Part shown: positions 9,521-17,004 of the stretch, piece after piece
Numbering within the stretch: position 1 is the stretch's first letter
How the letters are laid out: the number at the start of each line of letters is the position of its first letter
From: Basfia succiniciproducens
GTDB lineage: Bacteria; Pseudomonadota; Gammaproteobacteria; Enterobacterales; Pasteurellaceae
Assembly (NCBI RefSeq): GCF_011455875.1
Contig: NZ_CP015031.1
Coordinates: 911,405 to 975,404 of the forward strand
Direction of reading: 5' to 3'
DNA: 64,000 bases
The notes under the pieces: generated by a model
Databases searched by the model: none
Seen by the model: only the letters and a program-made list of their open reading frames with translations
What the model was told of the DNA's origin: nothing
Made by a program: the position numbers and the translations under genes

Positions 9521-10792
9521 TTAAGCTAGCCAACCGGCTTGATTTGCAATAAATAATCCCGCAAAACTGATTAAGAAGATTAATCCGGCAATAGAAAGCC
9601 AGAATAATCCGCCACGTACTTTATGCTCGCCTTTTAATACTAATGAAAGATTTAACCAGGCAAATAATGGAGCAAAGACGAATGAGGTAATCATAGCAAA
9701 ACTTAACATCGGACCTACCGCATTATTAAAATAGAAAATAATGGCTAACCCGGAAAGCGCTGCCAAGATGACCGCAAGGTTTAAATATTTCGGTGAGCTT
9801 TCTTTACGTTTAAGCAATAAGCGCAGACTTTCAACATTAGTCCGAGAATAACCGTCAATTACCGTAATGGTTGTTCCGAACATACACATGAAGGCGATAA
9901 AGGCGATTAGACCGCGTGCCCAATCCCCGATAGTAGAAGCATACATATTGATAAGCTGGGCAATATACTTACCGCCGACCATTTGTACTTGTTCACCGGA
10001 ACCAAATTGAACTAAAGCCCCTAATGCCAAAAAGACTAACGCCAAAACGGCAGTACCTATATAGCCCACATTAAAGTCAAAAATACCGTCTCTATAAGTC
10101 ACTTTCGTTAAGCGACGTTTTGCCACAACCCACATAGAATTCAACGCGGAAATCTCAATAGGTGCCGGCATCCAACCCATTAACGCAACGATAAAACCCA
10201 AACCCAACGGACCTAAATTCCATGGTGACGGCGCAACGTAATCTGCCTGTGCAACCCCCTGAATACCGTTACGGAATAAAGCAATCAGTACCGCCATTAC
10301 CGTTGTTACGGTTAATGCAATCATAATCAACTTAGACAAGCCGTCTAGCATTCTATATTTACCTAATAATAAAATGCCGGAGCTAACCGTAATCACAATT
10401 AAACTGAGTATTGGAACGGGAACCGGGAAAGGCAGTACAAAAGTAAGAATCGCCGCACATAATAACCCTACGGCGGCGGTATTAATGATAGTAGCAAAGA
10501 TATTCAATAGGAAGAAAAACCACAGATAAAATTTTCCTTTTTGCAGATAACCTTCAAGTAAGGTATTTCCGCTATCTAAGGTATATTGTGCGCCGAAACG
10601 GAAAAAAGGATATTTAAATAAATTAGCTAAAATAATGATAGGTACTAATTGCCAACTATAAATTGCGCCGGCTTGAGTGGACATAATAATATGGGAACCG
10701 CCGACAGCTGCGGATGCCATTAAAATACCGGGACCCAAAGCACCTAATTTAGATCGCCATGACGATTTTTCTGAGGTTATTTCATTGTTCAT
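9521..10792 (-). CDS. Nramp-like membrane transporter without the canonical metal-site motifs
   Basis: 423 aa, about 11 hydrophobic segments. Nramp (SLC11) family by overall pattern: GPGILMASAAVGGSH near the N-terminus and the LPFxFA-like packing of later helices. In classical manganese/iron Nramps, TM1 carries DPGN and TM6 carries MPHN. Here the equivalent stretches read AAVGGSHI and MGWMPAPIEISA, so the Asp, Asn and His are absent. Substrate is therefore open. The ATG at 10792 (MNNEIT) has GGAA eight bases upstream; an alternative ATG lies at 10804. Monocistronic, between dolP and the tRNA operon. Confidence 0.8.
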   Translation of the reverse strand: MNNEITSEKSSWRSKLGALGPGILMASAAVGGSHIIMSTQAGAIYSWQLVPIIILANLFKYPFFRFGAQYTLDSGNTLLEGYLQKGKFYLWFFFLLNIFATIINTAAVGLLCAAILTFVLPFPVPVPILSLIVITVSSGILLLGKYRMLDGLSKLIMIALTVTTVMAVLIALFRNGIQGVAQADYVAPSPWNLGPLGLGFIVALMGWMPAPIEISALNSMWVVAKRRLTKVTYRDGIFDFNVGYIGTAVLALVFLALGALVQFGSGEQVQMVGGKYIAQLINMYASTIGDWARGLIAFIAFMCMFGTTITVIDGYSRTNVESLRLLLKRKESSPKYLNLAVILAALSGLAIIFYFNNAVGPMLSFAMITSFVFAPLFAWLNLSLVLKGEHKVRGGLFWLSIAGLIFLISFAGLFIANQAGWLA

Positions 10793-10933
10793 TTTAATTT
10801 CCATTAATTGTAAAGATAACAGTACGATTTTACGTGTTTTTTACACTTTTACAAATATAATTTAATAGATATTAAAATTTAATGAATAAAATTTAGAATA
10901 AAGAATCAGTCGAAATTTATTTTGATGAAAAGA

Positions 10934-11008
10934 TGGCTGGGGTACTAGGATTCGAACCTAGGAATGCTGAGATCAAAACCCAGTGCCTTACCGCTTGGCG
11001 ATACCCCA
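10934..11008 (-). tRNA. tRNA-Gln (anticodon TTG), copy 2
   Basis: 75 bases with encoded CCA. Acceptor TGGGGTA/TACCCCA, anticodon stem CTGGG/CTCAG with loop TTTTGAT, T-arm TAGGTTCGAATCCTA. Identical to the copy at 11053 over the full length as read. Last gene of the four-tRNA operon. Confidence 0.97.
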
Positions 11009-11052
11009 TCAGATTATCTTGCATAAGATTTTTTAGAATTCGTTTGATAGTA

Positions 11053-11127
11053 TGGCTGGGGTACTAGGATTCGAACCTAGGAATGCTGAGATCAAAACCC
11101 AGTGCCTTACCGCTTGGCGATACCCCA
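11053..11127 (-). tRNA. tRNA-Gln (anticodon TTG), copy 1
   Basis: 75 bases with encoded CCA, same sequence as the next copy; 44 bases separate the two. Equivalent to glnU/glnW of E. coli. Confidence 0.97.
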
Positions 11128-11154
11128 CCTACTAAAAGACTTGCAAGCAATGAA

Positions 11155-11239
11155 TGGTGCGGGACGAGGGACTTGAACCCACACACCTCGCGGCGCCAGA
11201 ACCTAAATCTGGTGCGTCTACCAATTTCGCCAGTCCCGC
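11155..11239 (-). tRNA. tRNA-Leu (anticodon TAG)
   Basis: 85 bases with encoded CCA. Acceptor GCGGGAC/GTCCCGC, anticodon stem CCAGA/TCTGG with loop TTTAGGT, long variable arm. Equivalent to E. coli leuW. Confidence 0.97.
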
Positions 11240-11243
11240 ATTA

Positions 11244-11320
11244 TGGTGGCTACAGCGAGATTCGAACTTGCGACCCCAACATTATGAGTGTTGTGCTCTA
11301 ACCAGCTGAGCTATGTAGCC
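11244..11320 (-). tRNA. tRNA-Met, elongator (anticodon CAT)
   Basis: 77 bases with encoded CCA. GGCTACA acceptor, anticodon loop CTCATAA, first gene of the operon. Base pairs at the acceptor end and the family sequence fit elongator metT rather than initiator tRNA. Confidence 0.96.
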
Positions 11321-11359
11321 ATTTCATATTGCGTCACCATCATCGGCTTTGCGGGGCGT

Positions 11360-11388
11360 ATTATGCGGATATAATCCAGCTTCGTCAA
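11360..11388 (-). promoter_or_regulatory. Promoter of the tRNA operon, stringent type
   Basis: Minus-strand -35 TTGACG (11383-11388), 17-base spacer, -10 CATAAT (11360-11365), then a GC-rich discriminator ACGCCCCGC (11351-11359). The discriminator is the signature of ppGpp-controlled stable RNA promoters. The tRNA-Met begins about 30 bases further on. Confidence 0.88.
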
Positions 11389-11724
11389 CTACTTTTTTCA
11401 AAAAATTCAATTTTTTGCATCATTCGCATAGAGATTAAACGATTTGATTCAAATTTAGACTTATTTAACCGTTTACATATGGAAAGATATGTCATTTCAC
11501 CGAAAAAACAATAAATTAAATTAACTTAAAAAGATTCTAACCTGTTGAATTTTATTTAAATCATTTGAGAAAAAATAAAATTATCATCTTGTAAAAATTA
11601 TGAATAAAAAATCGAAAATTTTTCAAAGAATTGCAAGTTAACGGAAATGTGCGGAAATTTGTAAAAATAAGCTGAAGAAAACCGAATAATCCTTCCTTAG
11701 ACAATCCAATTAACTTCAGCCGGT

Positions 11725-11754
11725 TTGAGTAATAAATGTATATCCGTTTATAAT
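11725..11754 (+). promoter_or_regulatory. Promoter-like sequence in the gene-free stretch
   Basis: -35 TTGAGT (11725-11730), 18-base spacer, -10 TATAAT (11749-11754) on the plus strand. Transcription would enter the structured element at 11899-11993. In AT-rich DNA such matches can be chance. Confidence 0.35.
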
Positions 11755-11898
11755 ATCACTCGAAATATTTCGTTATCTTTTTGTATTTAATAGCAATTAT
11801 TTTTGATAATCCGTTACATAAAATATCCAAACAACATTGTTTGCTTTGTTCAGGCTATTAAATGATTCCCTTGCTTAAAAGACAATCGAGATATTGAT

Positions 11899-11993
11899 AA
11901 AATTTAGTTGCCGCTATGACTATAAAATCAAATTTTTGATATAAAAACCTAAATTTCCTTCCTTTTGTCAGTCATCCGGCACAACTAAATTTT
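11899..11993 (+). ncRNA. Candidate structured transcript or MITE-like inverted repeat
   Basis: 12-bp perfect outer arms (AAAATTTAGTTG 11899-11910; CAACTAAATTTT 11982-11993), extended inward by CCG/CGG and ATGAC/GTCAT with small bulges, and enclosing a hairpin ATCAAA-TT-TTTGAT (11928-11941). The plus strand ends in a T run, like a terminator. It could be a small RNA made from the promoter-like pair at 11725, or a short mobile element with terminal repeats. Confidence 0.35.
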
Positions 11994-12163
11994 TTAGAAC
12001 AAAATCCGTTTATTCTATCTTTCCATGCATTGTGTGACTAATCCCTTAGAATCTAGTCCCTTAGATAGTTAAACAATGCGCACACGCAAAAAAATTTGGT
12101 ATTAAGAAAGCCGGAGAATGATATATTCAAAATATATTTTTGAAAATAGTTATTATTTATAAA

Positions 12164-12179
12164 TGTGATAATCATCACA
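12164..12179. promoter_or_regulatory. CRP-site-like perfect palindrome without an obvious target gene
   Basis: TGTGA-TAATCA-TCACA matches both CRP half-sites at the right 6-base spacing. The nearest genes point away or end here: the CDF gene ends 150 bases to the right on the minus strand, and the tRNA operon starts 800 bases to the left. A -10-like TATATT lies at 12194-12199 on the plus strand. Confidence 0.55.
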
Positions 12180-12253
12180 AAAAATAAACTTTTTATATTT
12201 GTTCGAACGGAAATACGTTTTTAAGTAATCCTAATTTTTCTTTAATCAAAACA

Positions 12254-12284
12254 CAAAAAAGCGAGCCTTTCTGCCCGCTCTTAT
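12254..12284 (-). terminator. Terminator of the CDF transporter gene
   Basis: Minus-strand stem AGCGGGC / GCTCGCT (7 bp with one G-T pair, 6-base loop) followed by a T run. It lies about 40 bases past the stop. Confidence 0.8.
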
Positions 12285-12326
12285 CAATTAATTTATTAGC
12301 ATTATGTTACATTCTTTAAGAAAAAA

Positions 12327-13469
12327 CTAAGCGCAGGCGGTTACAAGACCCGTTGAACTAAAATCGGGATCAACCACAATGCTAAACTCAAATTCCGAAT
12401 AGTCTTTTTTAATTCGCTGAATAATTTCTTCTTTCAAACTCTCTACATTTTTAGTTTCAAAATCAAAAATCAAATCAAAGGTGACTTGTTTTAATTCTCT
12501 GTCCACATAAAAGGCATGAAACTCTAAAATTTCCTGATAACTGTGTAAAATACGCAGTAAATCGGCTTTCAATTTTGCTACATAAGGTTCCGAATCATTT
12601 GCCGCATAAACGCCGATAGTCATTTCAATACTGAAATCTCTCATAATATCCGCTTTTATACTACGCGTTAGGCGATGAATTTCCCGTGCGGTCATATCGT
12701 CAGGCACTTCAATATGCACTGAACCGATAATTTCTGTCGGACCGTAATTGTGCAAAATCAAATCATAAGCGCCGACAACCCCCTGATAACGGCGGATATG
12801 GCATTTTATTTTTGACGTAAGCGCTTCATCGGCTCTGACACCGATAATGTTGTCTAAAGTTTCCTTTAAGCGGTCAAAGCCGGATTTCATAATACCTAAT
12901 GCGATAACAGCCCCAAGAAACGCGTCAATGGTGATATTCCAGAAAAAACTTAAAATAGCGCAAAATAACGTACCTATGGCTAATACACTGTCAAATAAGG
13001 CTTCCGTACCGGATGCGATTAAGGCTTGTGAACCAAGCTCTTCACCGGAATTTTTAACAAATCGTCCTAACCCATATTTGACGACAATACCGATGCTGAT
13101 AATAACAATTGCGGTAATATTATAGTTTGTTTCTTCCGGCGTAATAATTTTCGCAATGGACTCTTTTAAGGCTGTTGCCCCAGCAAGAAAGATAATGGCG
13201 CCGATAACAATTGCCGTGATATATTCGATCCGTCCGTAGCCGTAAGGATGTTTTTTATCCGGTGCCCGAGTAGCTAATTTGGTACCTACAATAGTCACCA
13301 ACGAAGATAAAGAATCACTTAAATTGTTTAACGCATCAAGCATTACGGCTAAGGAATTAGTGAAAAAACCAATTGTGACCTTTACCGCAACAAGGATGAT
13401 GTTGGTGAAGATGCTAATAAAACTAACATTGATAATTTGACGACTTCTACTAACCACATTAAACCCCAT
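12327..13469 (-). CDS. Cation diffusion facilitator (CDF) family metal exporter
   Basis: 380 aa. Six membrane segments in the first ~215 residues, then a cytoplasmic domain longer than in FieF (E. coli FieF is 300 aa). CDF landmarks: LAVMLDALNNLSDSLSS in TM2 and HPYGYGRIEY after TM2. The metal-site positions read N-x3-D in TM2 (NNLSD) and E-x3-D in TM5 (EALFD), not the H-x3-D typical of zinc-selective members, so manganese, iron or another metal is more likely than zinc (inference). Monocistronic. Ends in ...VTACA. Confidence 0.85.
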   Translation of the reverse strand: MGFNVVSRSRQIINVSFISIFTNIILVAVKVTIGFFTNSLAVMLDALNNLSDSLSSLVTIVGTKLATRAPDKKHPYGYGRIEYITAIVIGAIIFLAGATALKESIAKIITPEETNYNITAIVIISIGIVVKYGLGRFVKNSGEELGSQALIASGTEALFDSVLAIGTLFCAILSFFWNITIDAFLGAVIALGIMKSGFDRLKETLDNIIGVRADEALTSKIKCHIRRYQGVVGAYDLILHNYGPTEIIGSVHIEVPDDMTAREIHRLTRSIKADIMRDFSIEMTIGVYAANDSEPYVAKLKADLLRILHSYQEILEFHAFYVDRELKQVTFDLIFDFETKNVESLKEEIIQRIKKDYSEFEFSIVVDPDFSSTGLVTACA

Positions 13470-13571
13470 ATAAAGATTATTTTCCGTTATTCTAACAAAG
13501 TATAAATGATAAGTATTCCTATTAATTTGAATGGTTATTACTATTTAAGCAAGAAAACAAAACTTAAAGAA

Positions 13572-13856
13572 CTAGTGTGAATTTATTCGAATCAAAAAAA
13601 CGACCGGCAAAATTACGATAAAAAGTACCGCACTTAGCATAACCGCCGCATGAAACCGCCAGTTTTTCGTCTTATGACGAAAATGCACCATACCTAAATG
13701 AATACCGATAAAACCGCCCATAAAACAAAAACTGAAAAATAAAATTTCCTCTATTCGCCATTCCTTGTTTTTTGCCCGTTTTTTATCAATTTTCATCAAA
13801 AAATAAGCGGCGATATTTACCGCCGCTAAATAAATAACTAAAACGTTGATAACCAT
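13572..13856 (-). CDS. DUF1294 small membrane protein
   Basis: 94 aa from the ATG at 13856, which overlaps the glyA stop as TAATG; a longer frame to 13886 exists but would run inside glyA. Three or four hydrophobic segments, with the DUF1294 core (MKIDKKRAKNKEWRIEE, then FFSFCFMGGFIGIHLGM and FRHKTK). The family has no assigned function. The overlap means its translation is coupled to serine hydroxymethyltransferase, which may be positional only. Confidence 0.82.
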   Translation of the reverse strand: MVINVLVIYLAAVNIAAYFLMKIDKKRAKNKEWRIEEILFFSFCFMGGFIGIHLGMVHFRHKTKNWRFHAAVMLSAVLFIVILPVVFLIRINSH

Positions 13857-15118
13857 TAGTCGCCGTAAACCGGTAAGCGTTTGCAAATTTCCAATACTTT
13901 CGCTCTGGTTTCCGCAATCACTTGGTCATAGTTGTCTTTACCGATGCTTTCTAACACATCGCACATCCAGCCAGCTAAAGTTGAGGCGTCAGCTTCATTG
14001 AAACCGCGACGGGTAATAGACGGAGACCCCACGCGAATCCCAGAAGTGATAAATGGTTTTTGCGGGTCGTTCGGCACAGAGTTTTTATTTACCGTAATAT
14101 TTGCCTCTCCCAGCGCCGCATCCGCCGCTTTACCCGTCAAGCCTTGTTTTACAAAACTTACCAGAAATAAATGGTTTTCGGTACCCTTTGATACCACTTC
14201 AAAACCGCGTTGTTTAAATACTTCAACCATGGCTTTTGCATTTTTTAACACTTGAGCCTGATAAGCTTTAAATTCCGGTTGTAACGCTTCTTTGAAACAT
14301 ACAGCTTTTGCCGCGATCACATGCATTAACGGACCGCCTTGGTTTGCCGGAAATACGGAACTGTTTAGTTTTTTGTAGATTTCTTCATCTCCGCAGGCTG
14401 ATAAAATCAAACCGCCGCGGGGACCTGCTAATGTTTTATGGGTTGTAGTAGTAACCACATGAGCGTGAGGTAACGGATTCGGATATAAGCCGGCTGCGAT
14501 TAAACCCGCGACATGTGCCATATCAACGAACAAATATGCACCCACTTCGTCCGCGATTTCACGCATTTTTGCCCAATCCACCACTTGAGAATAAGCGGAG
14601 AAACCTGCAACGATCATTTTCGGTTTACTTTCCAGCGCTTTTACACGCACATCTTCATAATCAATTAAACCTTCGGCCGTAATGCCGTAAAGCACCGAAT
14701 TATAAATTTTACCGGAAAAGCTGACTTTCGCACCATGAGTTAAGTGACCGCCGTGCGCAAGATCCATACCTAAAATAGTATCGCCGGCATTTAATAGCGC
14801 ACCGTAAACTGCCGCATTCGCTTGCGATCCCGAATGAGGCTGTACATTGGCATAATCCGCACCGAATAATTCTTTTGCGCGGTCAATCGCTAATTGCTCC
14901 ACGATATCGACATATTCACAACCACCGTAATAACGTTTGCCCGGATAACCTTCCGCATATTTATTTGTTAATTGAGAACCTTGCGCTTCCATTACCGCTT
15001 TCGTTACATAGTTTTCAGAAGCGATTAATTCAATATGTTCTTCCTGACGACGATTCTCATTTTGGATCGCGTCCCATAATACTGGGTCAAATTCTGCAAT
15101 ACTGTGGTTTTGTAACAT
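13856..15118 (-). CDS. glyA: Serine hydroxymethyltransferase
   Basis: 420 aa PLP enzyme interconverting serine and glycine with tetrahydrofolate, the main source of one-carbon units for purine synthesis. Family blocks: [79 protein letters not shown] (PLP lysine). Full length. Its transcript continues into the DUF1294 gene. It lies next to purD and purH, which use the one-carbon units it makes. In E. coli glyA is under PurR and MetR; I do not see a clear PurR operator here. Confidence 0.98.
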
Positions 15119-15372
15119 GAGTGTTTCCTTCTAGATCTTAGGGATGTAAAACCTTTGCGATTTTACATTATTCTTGTGTTTAACGTTAGCAAAAAAATTT
15201 TTTGCGATGAAATTAATTGAGCGAAAATAAAAACTGAAGTTTATTAACAATTCCGTTTCAAGCAAACCGAATTATATTCTTTAGCTATAATTTATTGTTG
15301 CATTAGCCGTATTTTTGTCCCTTTGCAGGTAGCCAATGAAACTAATACTAACCGTTTTCATAATATTTCCAT
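15119..15372. other. glyA upstream region with two hairpins
   Basis: Two perfect inverted repeats: ATGTAAAA / TTTTACAT (15144-15151 and 15161-15168) and GCAAAAAA / TTTTTTGC (15189-15196 and 15198-15205). Both would lie in the glyA 5' leader or promoter. I cannot place a firm promoter and see no gene. Confidence 0.5.
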
Positions 15373-15415
15373 AAAAATGACCGCACTTTGCACTGAAAAA
15401 AGTGCGGTCAAAATT
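15373..15415 (-). terminator. Terminator of purD, inverted uptake signals
   Basis: Uptake signals at 15380 (inverted) and 15400 form a stem of about 14 bp (TTTTGACCGCACTT with AAGTGCGGTCA...). It begins immediately after the purD stop and is followed by T residues on the minus strand. Confidence 0.85.
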
Positions 15416-16705
15416 TTAACCGTTTTGCTCTCTTGCCACGGCACGGTAACCGATATCGCGACGATAGAAACGCCCCGTCCAGTTCACCTGTTCTGCCAGT
15501 TTTAACGCTTTTTGCTGCGCGCTCAGAACGGAATTTCCTAACGCGGTCACACAAAGCACACGGCCGCCGTTAGTGACTAATTTACCCTCTTTTTCCGCAA
15601 CGCCCGCCAGGAATACTTTTTCATCTTGGCTTGCTTGAACCGGAATACCGCTGATTTCATCGCCTTTGCGATAATCGCCCGGATAACCTTCTGCGGCTAA
15701 CACGATACCCAGTGCCGCTTGCGGATCCCATTCCGATTTGATTTGGTCCAATTCCCCTTTACAGGCTTTCAGGCAAAGCTCCACCAAATCCGATTGCATG
15801 CGCATCATAATCGGCTGGGTTTCAGGGTCGCCGAAACGGCAGTTGAATTCGATCACTTTCGGTTGTCCGTTTTTATCGATCATCAAGCCCGCATATAGGA
15901 AACCTTTGTATACATTATTTTCCGCCGCCATTCCGCGCACGGTAGGATAAATAATTTGTTCCATTACCCGCTGATGAATTTCCTGCGTGACTACCGGTGC
16001 CGGAGAATAAGCTCCCATACCGCCGGTATTCAAGCCTTTGTCCCCCTCGCCCACACGTTTGTGGTCCTGCGAGGTTGCCATAGGTTCTACATTTTTGCCG
16101 TCTACCATTACGATAAAGCTGGCTTCTTCGCCGTCCAGAAATTCTTCAATCACTACTCGACTGCCCGCCTCGCCGAAAGCATTACCGGAAAGCATATCCT
16201 TCACCGCCGCTTCCGCTTCGGCTAAGGTCATTGCCACAATCACGCCTTTTCCCGCAGCCAAACCGTCCGCTTTAATCACAATAGGAGCACCTTTTTCACG
16301 CAGATATGCCAATGCCGGCTCCACTTCGGTAAAGTTTTGATATTCCGCAGTAGGAACGTTGTGACGAGCCAGAAAATCTTTGGTAAAGGCTTTGGAACCC
16401 TCCAATTGTGCCGCGGACTGACGCGGCCCGAAAATGGTTAAGCCCGCTTGTTCGAACGCGTCCACCACGCCGACCACCAAAGGCGCTTCAGGCCCCACAA
16501 TGGTTAAACCCACATTATTGTCTTGGGCAAACTTCACTAAGGCCGGCACATCCGTTGCGGAAACATCGACATTTTCCACCGCACTTTCACGAGCCGTCCC
16601 CGCATTCCCCGGTGCCACAAATACTTTACTTGCCAATGGAGATTGTGCCGCTTTCCAAGCCAAGGCATGTTCACGACCGCCGTTTCCGATGATAAGAATG
16701 TTCAT
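15416..16705 (-). CDS. purD: Phosphoribosylamine--glycine ligase (GAR synthetase)
   Basis: 429 aa ATP-grasp enzyme, second step of purine synthesis. N-terminal IIGNGGREHALAWKAAQS, phosphate-binding VVGPEAPLVVGVVDAF, ATP-grasp KADGLAAGKGVIVA, and GEGDKGLNTGGMGAYSPAP then EFNCRFGDPETQ. Complete. It follows purH in the same direction but 299 bases away, where E. coli has only a few; the gap holds a multi-hairpin element. Contains an uptake signal at 16578 (inverted). Confidence 0.98.
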   Translation of the reverse strand: MNILIIGNGGREHALAWKAAQSPLASKVFVAPGNAGTARESAVENVDVSATDVPALVKFAQDNNVGLTIVGPEAPLVVGVVDAFEQAGLTIFGPRQSAAQLEGSKAFTKDFLARHNVPTAEYQNFTEVEPALAYLREKGAPIVIKADGLAAGKGVIVAMTLAEAEAAVKDMLSGNAFGEAGSRVVIEEFLDGEEASFIVMVDGKNVEPMATSQDHKRVGEGDKGLNTGGMGAYSPAPVVTQEIHQRVMEQIIYPTVRGMAAENNVYKGFLYAGLMIDKNGQPKVIEFNCRFGDPETQPIMMRMQSDLVELCLKACKGELDQIKSEWDPQAALGIVLAAEGYPGDYRKGDEISGIPVQASQDEKVFLAGVAEKEGKLVTNGGRVLCVTALGNSVLSAQQKALKLAEQVNWTGRFYRRDIGYRAVAREQNG

Positions 16706-16738
16706 TTTTGTATCCTTTTTATAGTTCGAAATTAATTT

Positions 16739-17003
16739 CGAGCTTCAATAAATCATTTTTCGTCCGATGGACAACCTACTTTCTTTTGCGTTTCCGTCAC
16801 TTTTCTTTTAGTAACGCTCAAAAATAAGTCCCCCGTCTGAAGCGCCTGAACGACTTGTGATTTTTAGGCAAATTTGTACTGTTTGAGCGAAGCGAGTTGA
16901 CAAATTTGCCGTTTAAAAAATCACAACAAAGTTCAGTTCAGCGGTGAAGTCGGGGTATGTTCTTTGGTTACTTTCTTGCACAAGCAAGAAAGTAACAAAA
17001 CAC
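16739..17003. repeat. Multi-hairpin intergenic element between purH and purD
   Basis: Two strong hairpins: GTTACTTTCTTGC / GCAAGAAAGTAAC, 13 bp perfect with a 4-base loop (16967-16996), and GGCAAATTTGT / ACAAATTTGCC, 11 bp perfect (16867-16877, 16900-16910). Further pieces such as TTACTTTC-like and AAAGTGACGG-like stretches recur in both orientations. It looks like a dispersed intergenic repeat rather than a gene: no frame with a start and ribosome site is evident. No T run follows the stems, so it is not a standard terminator. Confidence 0.6.
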
Positions 17004-17004
17004 C

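Larger units (their letters stand above)
11389..12257. other. Gene-free AT-rich stretch with structured element
   Basis: No convincing coding sequence on either strand in about 870 bases. It contains a promoter-like pair (11725-11754), a long imperfect inverted repeat (11899-11993) and a CRP-like palindrome (12164-12179), each listed separately. The rest is A/T-rich with frequent stops; I see no insertion-sequence remnant with a recognisable transposase. Confidence 0.7.

Noticed and set aside
11083-11514. Short plus-strand frames over the tRNA cluster and its promoter
   Set aside because: They read through tRNA genes antisense and the tRNA promoter; no ribosome site.
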